From assembly GCF_024807035.1 (NCBI RefSeq), contig NZ_JANUCQ010000003.1, positions 124,001-188,000 of the forward strand: a DNA stretch of 64,000 nt, given 5' to 3'. Source of the DNA: Methanococcus voltae PS (GTDB lineage: Archaea; AGJL01; Methanococci; Methanococcales; Methanococcaceae). Made by a program: the position numbers and the translations under genes. The notes below the pieces were generated by a model. That model ran no database searches, was not told the DNA's origin, and saw only the letters and a program-made list of their open reading frames with translations. This document shows positions 1 to 9,110 of this stretch, piece by piece; positions within the stretch are counted from its first letter, which is position 1; each line of letters opens with the position of its first letter.

Positions 1-1
1 C

Positions 2-142
2 GTATTAGGTTATGGATTAGAAGGCATATGGATGGGAATAATTGCTGGAAACGGAATATCTGTAATAATAATGTACCTCATAGGAATCCGCGTAATAAAT
101 AAATTAAAAAATACGTTGACTAAAAAGAATGTTGAATTTTAA
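2..142 (+). CDS. C-terminal end of a MATE-like multidrug transporter (partial)
   Basis: An open frame enters from the left edge and ends at TAA 140-142, giving 46 residues. The segment GLEGIWMGIIAGNG followed by a hydrophobic stretch and a short Lys-rich tail resembles the last transmembrane helix and cytoplasmic tail of MATE-family Na+ or H+ drug antiporters. Only the end is visible, so the family call is tentative; another polytopic transporter is possible. It converges on the cfbA gene. Confidence 0.5.
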   Translation, partial: VLGYGLEGIWMGIIAGNGISVIIMYLIGIRVINKLKNTLTKKNVEF

Positions 143-327
143 TAAATACTAAATTATAAAATACTTATAAAATACTTATAAAATACTTTTTTTTATTAAT
201 TTTTTATTAATTATATATCAATTTTTAGAAATATTAAAATTAAAAATAGAATAGTAATATAAGATAATATATCGGTACTATATTTTTAAACCAATATGTG
301 ATAGAAGATTAAATTATATAATTATAA

Positions 328-798
328 TTATAATCCTTTTGCTCTATCTAAAACGATATCAATAACTCTATCATCTGCACCCATTGGTTTTCTGTAGATT
401 ATTTCAACGTCTTCTGGGATATCCATAGGGTCTCCATGGCTGTGTGCGTGACCGTGAGCATGGTCGTGACCGTGTTCATGGCTGTGTGCGTGACCGTGGT
501 TATGACAGTCACAGTTTTCGTCGTGGCATTCTTCATCTAAAAGACCTAATATTGTAGGAATGTCTCTTTCAGTGTGGTTTCCCGGTGCTAAAAATACCGG
601 TGTTACAACGATTTTTTTGTAGCCCATATCTATAACTTTTTGAATTGCTTCTGGAATTGTTGGGTGGTTAAATTCCATCATACCAACTTCTACAACTTCA
701 AATTGTCCTTTTGCCCTAATTTTATCTGCAACTTCTGTAACTGTTTGTTTGGAGTAAGGGAGCTTACTACCATGACCAACCAAAACTAATGCTTCCAT
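328..798 (-). CDS. cfbA: Sirohydrochlorin nickel/cobalt chelatase, small form, His-rich
   Basis: A 156-aa CbiX-small/CfbA chelatase. It inserts Ni2+ into sirohydrochlorin as the first dedicated step of coenzyme F430 synthesis, and Co2+ for cobalamin. The N-terminus has the family motif VGHGSK with His9; the second metal-binding histidine is His75 in APGNHTE. The length fits the homodimeric small archaeal form. A loop at about residues 90-122 is packed with His (alternating HGHAHSHEHGHDH-type runs), as in other archaeal CfbA/CbiX proteins, and probably stores or delivers metal. ATG start with an upstream AGGTT-type ribosome site. It stands alone, convergent with the transporter tail. Confidence 0.92.
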   Translation of the reverse strand: MEALVLVGHGSKLPYSKQTVTEVADKIRAKGQFEVVEVGMMEFNHPTIPEAIQKVIDMGYKKIVVTPVFLAPGNHTERDIPTILGLLDEECHDENCDCHNHGHAHSHEHGHDHAHGHAHSHGDPMDIPEDVEIIYRKPMGADDRVIDIVLDRAKGL

Positions 799-1135
799 AG
801 TTAAAACCTCATACTAATTTATAGTAACACTACGGTATAGTTTAAAACCTAAATAGTATTACGATATTGTATATTTTATATTTTTAGTATTATTTTTATT
901 AAAATTTTTAATACTGTATTTTTAAGTAGTGATTATATATTATAAATCTTTCTATCTACTTCAAAACATAAAAATATATTAAACATTTCTTTAATAAATA
1001 TCTTGCTTATTTGAATTAGTAATAATAAAAGTTAAAATAATAAAAAGTAAAATTAGAATATACAAAAAGTAAAATTAAAGATAAAATTAAAAATTAAAAC
1101 AATAAAATAAGAAAAAAGTTATTGGCATAAATTAA
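799..1135. other. Intergenic A/T-rich region
   Basis: About 337 bp between the cfbA start and the end of the ArsA-like gene. It should hold the cfbA promoter and the arsA transcript end. A/T content is very high, with homopolymer runs; I see no ORF, hairpin or RNA signature. Confidence 0.5.
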
Positions 1136-2170
1136 TTATGCTTTTACTTCTTCAGTTTGAGCTTCTTCTTCGCCGTATATTTTGTGTGAAATTTCTCTTA
1201 AGGTTTCAACACCTTTTGCTTCTGTTTTTAACAATTCCAATTGTGCTAAAACTTTACTGCCGAATTTCTCTTCAATCATTGCTAATCTGGTTTCTTGTAA
1301 TCCTCTTCTTGCTTTACAGAAGCTACATTCAACATCTGCAGGGATTACTTGGTTTACAACAACTGCGTCAACTGGTATTTTGTACTTATCAAGTGACTTC
1401 ATTGCTCTCTCACTTTCTAAAATACTCATTTCTTCAGGGATTACTACTAATCTAAATGAAGTTCTGTCAGGGTCTGCCATGATTTTCCTTGCTTTCGTAA
1501 TTTTTGCTTTCATTACTTCCATTTCTTCTAAAGCTTTATCATAGTCGACATCTTCGTTATCGCCACCGAAAGGCATGAATTTTTTCATCATTTTCATCAT
1601 GCCACTCATTTGCTTTTTAAACTTAATCATTTTTGTCATGTATTTGTCCATGATTTCAGGTAAGCCTAAAAATCTTAATGTGTGACCTGTTGGTGCTGTA
1701 TCGAATACAACGACGTCAAATTCATTTCCATCCATATATTTTAAAAATACATCAAATGCTGCACTTTCGTCAGTACCTGGAGCTAAAGAAGCCATTTCTA
1801 ATTGCTCTTCTAACATTCCGCCCATCATTGGGTTTTCGTCCATTTGATTTTTTAATTTATCTTTATATTGGTCCATTGCTGCTTCAGGGTCAATCTCTAC
1901 AACATATAAGTTATCGAATCCGTTTACTTTTGTAGGTTCGTGACCAAATTGTTGCTCAAAACTGTCTTTCAATGAGTGCGCAGGGTCTGTTGATACAATT
2001 ACAGTTTTTAAACCTTGTTCAGCACAGTAAATACCTGTTGCGGCACTCATTGTGGTCTTACCAACACCACCTTTTCCACCGAACATGATGTATTTTGTTG
2101 TTCCATCTTCTTTATCTAATTTTTTTGAGGTAATTCCTTTTAAAGAATTTTTTATCTTGGAGAATACCAA
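1136..2170 (-). CDS. ArsA/Get3-family ATPase
   Basis: A soluble deviant-Walker P-loop ATPase of the ArsA/Get3 family (about 344 aa). In archaea these are Get3-like chaperones for tail-anchored membrane proteins, or arsenite-pump ATPases. Seen: KGGVGKTT at residues 33-40, the switch-like [12 protein letters not shown] segment, and a C-terminal CSFCKARRG that resembles the zinc-binding CxxC of Get3 dimers. A Met-rich helical stretch in the middle ([14 protein letters not shown]) fits the client-binding helices. An upstream in-frame ATG (2191) has no ribosome site, whereas GGTGAT lies 3 nt before TTG at 2170, so TTG is preferred. No ArsB or ArsR gene is adjacent, which favours the Get3 role. Confidence 0.88.
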   Translation of the reverse strand: MVFSKIKNSLKGITSKKLDKEDGTTKYIMFGGKGGVGKTTMSAATGIYCAEQGLKTVIVSTDPAHSLKDSFEQQFGHEPTKVNGFDNLYVVEIDPEAAMDQYKDKLKNQMDENPMMGGMLEEQLEMASLAPGTDESAAFDVFLKYMDGNEFDVVVFDTAPTGHTLRFLGLPEIMDKYMTKMIKFKKQMSGMMKMMKKFMPFGGDNEDVDYDKALEEMEVMKAKITKARKIMADPDRTSFRLVVIPEEMSILESERAMKSLDKYKIPVDAVVVNQVIPADVECSFCKARRGLQETRLAMIEEKFGSKVLAQLELLKTEAKGVETLREISHKIYGEEEAQTEEVKA

Positions 2171-2455
2171 ATTATCACCTTTTAGTGTCATAAATTTAAT
2201 AATAACAATAACAATAATTACTAATAAGAGATTTAGAATTATGTAGCGTAAATTTTATAATTTTATAATGTTTATCATAATGTTTAAATAATTATCGATT
2301 GGTAATGAGTAGTGATTGAATATAGTAAGTTAATATTATTTGTAAATTCTATAAGTTATTTATGTTTAAACTATTTATACTCATTGATTTAGTTAAAATA
2401 AAAATTTTTGATTAGATTTAGTATGTAAGTTAAATTAAATTAGTTAAATACTATT

Positions 2456-3112
2456 TTATGAATTTTCTTTGTTACAAGATTCTTTTAATTTACGTATAAC
2501 TTCCTCTTTGTCCACCATAGTACATACACAACCATCCTTTAGTAGTAAGACACCTTGGACTGGTATACCTAACTTAGAAACCCCATTCATACCCATGAAT
2601 AAATCTATGTGGCAAGCAACTGCGAATATACCATCGGGCTTACATTCCCTAAGCAAACGTTTCATAAAAGTAGAGCCTGGCACAATATAAGTAGCTATAT
2701 AACCGCACTCCTCGCCTGCTTTTATTAAGTCACCCAGAGGACATTTTTTACAGTGTACGCATTTAATACCATCTTTTCCAAGTTTTGCTGGGCATTCTAA
2801 GTCCCTTAAGCAATGCGGCAATATTAAAACTTTTCGTTTAGATTTTAAGAATTTTTCGCGATAGTATTTATTATAAAAATCTATTGCTACATTATAGAAA
2901 CTATATTCCGTACCAATCCATAGGAAAAATTTTAAAAGTATGGGGTAATAGTTATTTAATATATATAATGAAACTCTAGGCAATAATATAATCCCTCTTT
3001 TCATTAGTACATAGCCTAGAAAAATTGCTAAAGTAAGTATAGTACTAAAGACAAATAATATAATTAATGATACAATACCTAATGATTGAATTCCAAATCC
3101 TAATATATCCAT
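2456..3112 (-). CDS. DUF116 family membrane-anchored cysteine-rich protein
   Basis: A 218-aa protein. An N-terminal hydrophobic segment (about residues 12-40) is followed by a soluble domain with a dense Cys pattern: PHCLRDLECPAK, KCVHCKKCPLG and GEECGY, then a CHIDLFMG region. This matches DUF116 proteins, common in methanogens and of unknown biochemistry; the cysteines suggest a metal or Fe-S site. It is divergent from comB, with only 17 bp between the two start codons. Confidence 0.8.
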   Translation of the reverse strand: MDILGFGIQSLGIVSLIILFVFSTILTLAIFLGYVLMKRGIILLPRVSLYILNNYYPILLKFFLWIGTEYSFYNVAIDFYNKYYREKFLKSKRKVLILPHCLRDLECPAKLGKDGIKCVHCKKCPLGDLIKAGEECGYIATYIVPGSTFMKRLLRECKPDGIFAVACHIDLFMGMNGVSKLGIPVQGVLLLKDGCVCTMVDKEEVIRKLKESCNKENS

Positions 3113-3129
3113 GTTATCACGGTGATTTT

Positions 3130-4068
3130 ATGAGTGTAAATATATATATTGACCATAATTTTTATGATAATAACGCCTACGGCTATGAAAATCATTCTGA
3201 TAATAATAAATCAGATGAATGTTGTGTAGATGACTCCTATAACCCTAATTCCCAAATATCTTCAGAAGACAACGTTTTAAATAAAAATCCTAACGAGTTA
3301 GTATATATAACTAAATCAGGGGATTTGACTAAGTTAGACCATGTTTCACAATATGCGCCCCTCAGCGGGGATAATCGAATAGATTATTCCAACTATTGTG
3401 CAATTGTAATCGACGTATTAAGAGCCTCCACAACTATATCTACATTATTAGAATTATACGATAAAGTATATATAACAGATAGTATCGAAAAAACTATGAA
3501 TTTCCCCAATTCTATCAAAATGGGGGAGAGAAATGGCATTAAAATAGACGAATTTGACTACGGAAATTCTCCCGTGGAAATATTAAAAGATAAAAATAAA
3601 ATTACCGAATTTGCAAAAAATGGGGGTAATTTAGTACTTACCACTACAAATGGTACTCGAGTTTTGAATAGCATAATTTCAGATGATATTTATATGGGTT
3701 CTATAAATAACGCTGAAGCAGTTGCAAAAGAAGTATACAATACTGCAGTCAAAAAAGACAAAGATATCGTATTGATTCCGTGTCATAGGTGTGGTGATTT
3801 TGCAATAGAAGATTATATAGGTGCTGCGTTGATTGTAGAAAATATATTAAAAATTCCGGGAAATAAAATAACAAAACAATTAGAACAATTGATACCACTT
3901 AGAAGTACTATAAAATTTGACTGGAAAAATACAATATTAAATTCAAAATCCGGACAAGGTTTAAGAGATAAAGGGTATCCTTACGATGTACTGTATTCTG
4001 TTCAAGAAAATATATATGATAATGTTGGCAAATATAATCAAAAAGAGAATTATGTGTACAGAGTATAA
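3130..4068 (+). CDS. comB: 2-phosphosulfolactate phosphatase (coenzyme M synthesis)
   Basis: ComB hydrolyses 2-phosphosulfolactate to sulfolactate, step two of the phosphoenolpyruvate route to coenzyme M. Family signatures seen: CAIVIDVLRASTTI, MGERNG, FDYGNSPVEI, LTTTNGTRVL and PCHRCGDFAIEDYIGAA. ATG 3130 is chosen because GGTGAT lies 3 nt upstream; an open frame reaches back to 3067 without a ribosome site. The protein (312 aa) is longer than typical ComB (about 230 aa). The excess is an Asn/Asp/Ser-rich insertion at about residues 10-55, between the first beta strand and the core. It is divergent from the DUF116 gene. Confidence 0.92.
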   Translation: MSVNIYIDHNFYDNNAYGYENHSDNNKSDECCVDDSYNPNSQISSEDNVLNKNPNELVYITKSGDLTKLDHVSQYAPLSGDNRIDYSNYCAIVIDVLRASTTISTLLELYDKVYITDSIEKTMNFPNSIKMGERNGIKIDEFDYGNSPVEILKDKNKITEFAKNGGNLVLTTTNGTRVLNSIISDDIYMGSINNAEAVAKEVYNTAVKKDKDIVLIPCHRCGDFAIEDYIGAALIVENILKIPGNKITKQLEQLIPLRSTIKFDWKNTILNSKSGQGLRDKGYPYDVLYSVQENIYDNVGKYNQKENYVYRV

Positions 4069-4457
4069 TTAATCGGTAATATTACAATTTACTATTTTTC
4101 TAATTTTTTAATTATTTTTATATTTTTATATTTTTATTTTGTATATTTTTATTTTGTATATTCTGAATTATCATAGCATATAGAAATTAATAAATATTTA
4201 AACTTATGATTTTATAGTACGACTTAATTATTTTTATAAATATGAGAATATTTAATCTGTAATATATTGTTAATATAACAATACAAAATTAAGTACATTA
4301 TAAACATATAGTATGAGATTATATTTAGTAGATGTATTATTTAAGATTAAACAATTTATAAATCGTTTCAATAACTTAATTAATTAAAAACCATTTAAAA
4401 TTACGCAATTACAAAAATATCAAAAATAGTTAAAATTTACCGAAAAAGAGAGATAAA
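4069..4457. other. Intergenic A/T-rich region
   Basis: About 389 bp upstream of the symporter gene. It contains tandem TTTTTATATTT / TTTTGTATATTT runs just after comB (about 4110-4160), likely a U-rich transcript end. It should also hold the symporter promoter. No ORF or structured RNA seen. Confidence 0.45.
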
Positions 4458-6041
4458 ATGTTATACATATTAGCAATTTTATTATATATTGCAATGATTG
4501 GATTTGTTGCATACATTAGTAAAAACAAAATAAAAGGATTTTCTGACTTTTTCCTTGGCGGTCGTTCCGTTAATCCGTGGATGTCTGCATTTTCATACGG
4601 TACTGCATACTTTTCAGCGGTTTTATTTATCGGATATGCTGGAAAAATTGGATGGGGCTTTGGTATGTCTGCCCTATGGATTGTATTAGGTAATGCTTTA
4701 TTAGGTTGTTACTTAGCTTGGGGTATATTGGGCAAAAAAACAAGAGAAATGACCCAAAGGCTTAATATATCAACCATGCCTGAGTTTTTAGAAATTAGAT
4801 ATAATAATAAAAAATTAAAGGCCGTTACATCGTTTATAATATTTTTATTTTTGGTTCCGTATTCTGCTTCTGTTTATAAAGGTTTGGGGTATTTATTTGA
4901 ACAAATATTTGGTATTCCAACGATATATGTGTTATTGTTAATGACCACACTTACAGGATTATATTTATACTTTGGAGGATTTGTTGCTGCTACTTTAGCG
5001 GACTTTATACAAGGTATTATCATGCTAATAGGTGTAGCGTTGATGTTATTCTTTGTAGTTGGCACTTCAACAGTTGGTGGAATTGATAACGTTATTCCTG
5101 CACTATATTCTATAAGTCCGCAACTAGTAGACCCCGTTGGACCTCCAGGATTTGTAGCATTGGCTTCATTGGTAATTCTTACAAGTTTAGGTACCTGGGG
5201 TTTACCTCAAATGATACATAAATTCTATACGATAAAAGATGAAAAATCTGTAAAATGTGCTAAATGGGTATCCACATTCTTTGCATTAATTATTAGCTTT
5301 GGAGCATACTTTATGGGTGTTTTGGGCAGGTTATTCTTCCCTACTGCGCCACCAACATATATGGGATTACCAACTTTCGATATGATTATACCTACCATGG
5401 TAGATACAGCATTACCTAATTGGGTAGCTGCAATAATATTGGTATTGGTTCTTTCAGCTTCAATGTCTACGCTAGCTTCTTTAGTTCTTGCTTCAAGTTC
5501 TGCGGTAGTCGTAGATTTCTTAAAAGAGATGAAACCAAACATTACAGGTACTGAATTAATGAAAACTATGAGAATAGTTTGCCTTATGTTTGTAATCTTA
5601 TCCTTTATATTAGCGATATTCCCTACACCAATTATATCATTAGCTGCACTATCATGGGGTTTAGTCTCTGGATGTTTACTTGCACCTTACGCTCTTGGTC
5701 TTTATTGGAGAGGAACAACTGTAAAAGGAGTATGGGCAGGTATTATAACAGCATTAGTTGTTATGCTAGGAGGTTCTGCGGTTGTAGGACTAAACAGTTC
5801 GTTAATACCTACATTAAGTGCTATATCTATAGTATTGCCTATCTTTGTAGTTTATTTCGTTAGTTTATTTACTAAAAAGATGGATAAAAGATATTTGGAC
5901 TACATATATGATACAGGATTTAACTCGGAAAATAAAAACAACGATAATAGAAATGGAAATGGAAATGATTTTAATTTAGAAAATCATGAAATACCTGAAA
6001 AAGTAAATATTAGATATAAAAAAATAGATAATAAGGAATAA
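4458..6041 (+). CDS. Sodium:solute symporter (SSS family)
   Basis: A 527-aa polytopic protein with about 13 hydrophobic segments in the LeuT-like SSS fold. Family motifs include FSDFFLGGRSVNPWMSAFSYGTAYFSAV near the N-terminus, the TLADFIQGIIMLIG helix, and LSASMSTLASLVLASSSAVVVDF, which contains the conserved Na+-site Ser/Thr residues of TM8. The C-terminal tail (about residues 490-527) is a hydrophilic Asn-rich extension. The next gene, 114 bp downstream on the same strand, is a phenylacetate-CoA ligase, so an arylacetate or other carboxylate is a reasonable substrate guess; acetate or pantothenate are alternatives. Confidence 0.85.
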   Translation: MLYILAILLYIAMIGFVAYISKNKIKGFSDFFLGGRSVNPWMSAFSYGTAYFSAVLFIGYAGKIGWGFGMSALWIVLGNALLGCYLAWGILGKKTREMTQRLNISTMPEFLEIRYNNKKLKAVTSFIIFLFLVPYSASVYKGLGYLFEQIFGIPTIYVLLLMTTLTGLYLYFGGFVAATLADFIQGIIMLIGVALMLFFVVGTSTVGGIDNVIPALYSISPQLVDPVGPPGFVALASLVILTSLGTWGLPQMIHKFYTIKDEKSVKCAKWVSTFFALIISFGAYFMGVLGRLFFPTAPPTYMGLPTFDMIIPTMVDTALPNWVAAIILVLVLSASMSTLASLVLASSSAVVVDFLKEMKPNITGTELMKTMRIVCLMFVILSFILAIFPTPIISLAALSWGLVSGCLLAPYALGLYWRGTTVKGVWAGIITALVVMLGGSAVVGLNSSLIPTLSAISIVLPIFVVYFVSLFTKKMDKRYLDYIYDTGFNSENKNNDNRNGNGNDFNLENHEIPEKVNIRYKKIDNKE

Positions 6042-6155
6042 GAAGAAATAATTAAATATTGAAAAACGAAAATAATATAAAATTAATTCTAGATTAATAG
6101 ATATAGTTAATATAGTTAAAGTAATTGAATAATTTAGCATAATTGAGGAGATTAT

Positions 6156-7472
6156 ATGTCTGAAATTAAAATATGGGATGAAGTGGAAAAATTAGATAGG
6201 AAAGAAATAAAAAAAATACAGATTTCTAAATTAAAAGAAACTGTAAAAAGAGCTTATGAAAATGTTCCACTTTATAAAGAAAAATTTGATAAAATTGGAC
6301 TTAAACCTGAAGATATACAAACGTTGGACGATTTAAAAAAGATTCCCTTTACTGAAAAAGATGATTTCAGGCAAAATTATCCTTTTAGAATGTTTGCAGT
6401 CCCTAAAAAAGAAATTGTTAGAATTCACGCATCTTCTGGAACTACGGGTAAACCTACCGTAGTTGGATATACTAGAAAAGATATGGATACTTGGACCAAT
6501 TTAGTTGCAAGAATGATTACACAGGCGGGCGTAACTGATGAAGATACTGTTCAGATTGCTTTTGGATACGGTCTTTTTACAGGTGGATTTGGTTTACATT
6601 ATGGTATGGAGAGAGTAGGCGCTTCAGTTATACCAATGTCGAGTGGAAACACGAAAAAACAAATTATGATTATGAAAGACTTCGGAACAACTGTATTGGT
6701 AAGTACCCCTTCTTACGCATTGCATATGGCAGAAGTTGCTGAAGAAATGGGAATCGACCCTAAAAAAGATTTAAACATTAAATTTGGTTTATTTGGGGGG
6801 GAAGGTTGTTCAGAAGATGCTAGGCGAGAAATAGAAAAAAAATGGGGCTTATTAGCTACTGAAAACTATGGTATGAGCGAATTAATTGGTCCGGGTGTTG
6901 CTGGGGAATGTGTTTACCAATGTGGCATGCACATTGCGGAAGACCATTTTATACCTGAAATTATCAATCCTGAAACTGGCGAAGTATTACCTGAAGGAGA
7001 AACCGGTGAATTGGTTGTAACAAGTTTATCAAAAGAAGCTCTCCCGGTATTGAGATACAGAACCAAAGATATCACAAGTTTAACATCTGAAACTTGTAAA
7101 TGCGGTAGAAAAAGCGTTAGAATGTCTAAAATTAAAGGAAGAACTGATGATATGATGGTTATTAGAGGAGTAAATGTATTCCCATCACAAATTGAAACAG
7201 TTTTATCCGATGTAAAAGAAATAGGACCGCATTATGAAATTATTGTAACTACAAAAGGTCACCTTGACCAGATTGCAATTAATGTAGAACTTTCGGACAG
7301 CAACCTTCTTGAAAGCTATGGTTGTTTAGAAAAACTTAGTAAATCTATAGAACATAAGCTTAAAACAGTTCTTGGCTTAGGGATTAAGGTAAACCTTGTA
7401 AACCCTAAAACACTTGAGAGATTTGAAGGTAAAGCTAAAAGAATCAAAGATTTAAGAAATATAAAAGAATAA
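6156..7472 (+). CDS. Phenylacetate-CoA ligase (PaaK family)
   Basis: An adenylate-forming ligase, 438 aa, the usual PaaK length. It activates aryl acids such as phenylacetate or indoleacetate with ATP and CoA. Seen: P-loop-like ASSGTTGKPTVVGYT (about residues 89-103), FGGEGCSEDARREIE, ATENYGMSELIGPG and the hinge/C-terminal RTDDMMVIRGVNVFPSQIE. In methanococci such ligases work with indolepyruvate oxidoreductase run in reverse to make aromatic amino acids from imported aryl acids. A strong GAGGAG ribosome site lies before ATG 6156. The upstream symporter may supply the acid. Confidence 0.9.
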   Translation: MSEIKIWDEVEKLDRKEIKKIQISKLKETVKRAYENVPLYKEKFDKIGLKPEDIQTLDDLKKIPFTEKDDFRQNYPFRMFAVPKKEIVRIHASSGTTGKPTVVGYTRKDMDTWTNLVARMITQAGVTDEDTVQIAFGYGLFTGGFGLHYGMERVGASVIPMSSGNTKKQIMIMKDFGTTVLVSTPSYALHMAEVAEEMGIDPKKDLNIKFGLFGGEGCSEDARREIEKKWGLLATENYGMSELIGPGVAGECVYQCGMHIAEDHFIPEIINPETGEVLPEGETGELVVTSLSKEALPVLRYRTKDITSLTSETCKCGRKSVRMSKIKGRTDDMMVIRGVNVFPSQIETVLSDVKEIGPHYEIIVTTKGHLDQIAINVELSDSNLLESYGCLEKLSKSIEHKLKTVLGLGIKVNLVNPKTLERFEGKAKRIKDLRNIKE

Positions 7473-7476
7473 TATC

Positions 7477-7540
7477 ATGACGAATCGTCATCATGTTTAA
7501 TCTATTTTTATATTATTTTTATATTATTTTTTTAATTAAT
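7477..7540 (+). terminator. Hairpin plus T-rich terminator after the CoA ligase
   Basis: Right after the ligase stop codon a perfect inverted repeat, ATGACG-AAT-CGTCAT (7477-7491), is followed by runs of T with little C or G (about 7500-7540). This fits a transcript end between the ligase and the convergent BI-1 gene. Archaeal termination depends mainly on the U-tract, so the hairpin's role is inferred. Confidence 0.55.
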
Positions 7541-7604
7541 TTGTTATTTCAAAATTTTAAAAAGAAATAATTATTTTTATTTATTTTATTATATTATTAG
7601 ATTA

Positions 7605-8363
7605 TTATTCATTTTGTCTTAATTTTGCCAATAATCTTAAGATTTCCAAGTAAACCCATACAACGGTTACTAAAATTCCAAATGCTCCATACCATTCCAT
7701 ATGCTTTGGAAGACCGTATTCTGCACCTTTTTCAATGAAATCAAAATCTAATAGTAAGTTTAATGAAGCTACACCTATTACAAGTAAGCTAAATCCAATA
7801 CCTATTATTCCCCCTTCATAAATAAATGGGGCGTATATTCCAAAGAAGCTTAATATAAAAGTTAAAAGGTATAATAAAGCAATACCACCAGTTGCTATTA
7901 ATAAACCTGTTTTAAATTTTTCAGTTACTTTTATTATTCTAAATTTATAAACAAATATCATTGTTAATAGCACGCCGAAGGTACCAAAACTTGCTTGGAA
8001 AGCTATTCCTGGGTACATTGTTTCAAATACTGCTGAAATAAAACCCATTGCTAAACCTTCACATATTGCGTATATTGGTGAAAGTATTGGGGCTGTCGTA
8101 TTTTTAAAAGATATGATTAAGGCCAAAATAAAACCTACAATAATTCCGCCCATGCCCAGCAAACCTGCAAAACCAGGTTGTGACGCGTATAATGTCCAAG
8201 AAATTACTGCAGAACCTATTAAAAATATCGTTAATATAAATATTTTGTTTATTGAACCGTTTATTGTCATTTGCTCAGTTATAGGCATGCTTGAAGTACT
8301 ACCTGCAAGTTGTCTATAACGTTCCATTGCGTGAGCTCCGAAAACTGGATTAGAACTTTTCAT
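7605..8363 (-). CDS. Bax inhibitor-1 (BI-1/YccA-YetJ) family membrane protein
   Basis: 252 aa with seven hydrophobic helices after a short soluble N-terminus. The pattern YxxFGxxG-like segments, GLAMGFISAVFE and the C-terminal FDFIEKGAEYGLPKHMEWYGAFG are typical of the TMBIM/BI-1 family, whose bacterial member YetJ is a pH-sensitive Ca2+ leak channel. The acidic FDFIE region includes Asp residues that could gate the pore. ATG start with GGTGA ribosome site. It ends convergently with the CoA ligase. Confidence 0.85.
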   Translation of the reverse strand: MKSSNPVFGAHAMERYRQLAGSTSSMPITEQMTINGSINKIFILTIFLIGSAVISWTLYASQPGFAGLLGMGGIIVGFILALIISFKNTTAPILSPIYAICEGLAMGFISAVFETMYPGIAFQASFGTFGVLLTMIFVYKFRIIKVTEKFKTGLLIATGGIALLYLLTFILSFFGIYAPFIYEGGIIGIGFSLLVIGVASLNLLLDFDFIEKGAEYGLPKHMEWYGAFGILVTVVWVYLEILRLLAKLRQNE

Positions 8364-8568
8364 ATGTTCACCTTTAAATTAATTTAATGTAAATTTTATA
8401 AATTAGAGTATTTTTAAATGATATTTAGATTAGACTTTAAAATAATAAATTTATAATTTATAAATTTATGTATCTATAGTATGTAAAATTAAATATATAA
8501 ATTGTTCTAAATAATATATTATATAACTATGGGGTTGGTAAATATAAATATTTAAATTATATAATTAA

Positions 8569-8586
8569 CGAAAGGTTTATATACTA
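8569..8586 (+). promoter_or_regulatory. Promoter of tRNA-Leu (BRE + TATA box)
   Basis: CGAAAGG followed by TTTATATA is the strong archaeal stable-RNA promoter pattern (purine-rich BRE then box A). A start about 25 nt downstream (near 8607) would give a roughly 50-nt leader before the tRNA. Confidence 0.7.
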
Positions 8587-8659
8587 AGTGGTAATATGTA
8601 TAGTTGCAACTAATGAAATGGAAATAATGAATTAGAATGCAAAATTAAATATGTAGTGA

Positions 8660-8744
8660 GCAGGGATCGCCGAGCCTGGTCAAAGGCGCTGGACTTAAGA
8701 TCCAGTCTCGTAGGAGTTCGAGGGTTCAAATCCCTTTCCCTGCA
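8660..8744 (+). tRNA. tRNA-Leu (UAA)
   Basis: An 85-nt cloverleaf. The acceptor stem is GCAGGGA (8660-8666) with TCCCTGC (8737-8743) and discriminator A8744. The anticodon stem is CTGGA (8689-8693)/TCCAG (8701-8705), with loop CTTAAGA and anticodon TAA at 8696-8698. There is a class II variable arm, and a T arm with GGTTCAAATCC. No CCA is encoded. The gene is the integration target of the downstream element: everything from the last base of the anticodon 5' stem onward is duplicated at 35791. Confidence 0.97.
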
Positions 8745-9000
8745 CTAACTGATTTAGGAGTTTGATATTAAGTTATCAAGCTCCTTTTTCTATTTATGGA
8801 GTAATTTTTAAGGTATTGTACCATACCTATGGGACTGGATTTAATCCAGTAAGTAAATAGGTACAAATTCAGTTGAATAAAATTGAGACTTTGTTGTAAA
8901 TGAATACTCATTTAGACAATATTCTCAAAAAAATTGAGTAGGTACTGGATAATTTGCTTTTTTAGTATTGTTTAGTATATTGGTTTATTTTAATGTATAA
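8693..9000 (+). repeat. attL: 308-bp direct repeat, left copy
   Basis: Starts at the last base of the tRNA anticodon 5' stem and runs 256 bp past the tRNA end. It aligns without gaps to 35791-36098 with 6 mismatches. The first 101 bp (8693-8793) are identical; all mismatches lie further out. The integrase crossover is probably in the anticodon arm. The repeat also holds the palindrome ACTGGATT-T-AATCCAGT (8834-8850), whose arms echo the tRNA anticodon stem. Confidence 0.92.
8757..8789 (+). terminator. Hairpin and T-tract after tRNA-Leu
   Basis: GGAGTTTGAT (8757-8766) pairs with ATCAAGCTCC (8775-8784) as ten base pairs including one G-U, followed by TTTTT. It is probably the tRNA transcript end. 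The same structure is present in the right att copy at about 35855-35887. Confidence 0.6.
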
Positions 9001-9110
9001 ATATATTTGTCTATTGACGTATAGATATTAGATGATTGTGTTATTTTTGTTAAATATGTATCGTTTTATTTAAGTATATGGATATAGTTTAAAAAAAAGA
9101 ATTTTAAGAT

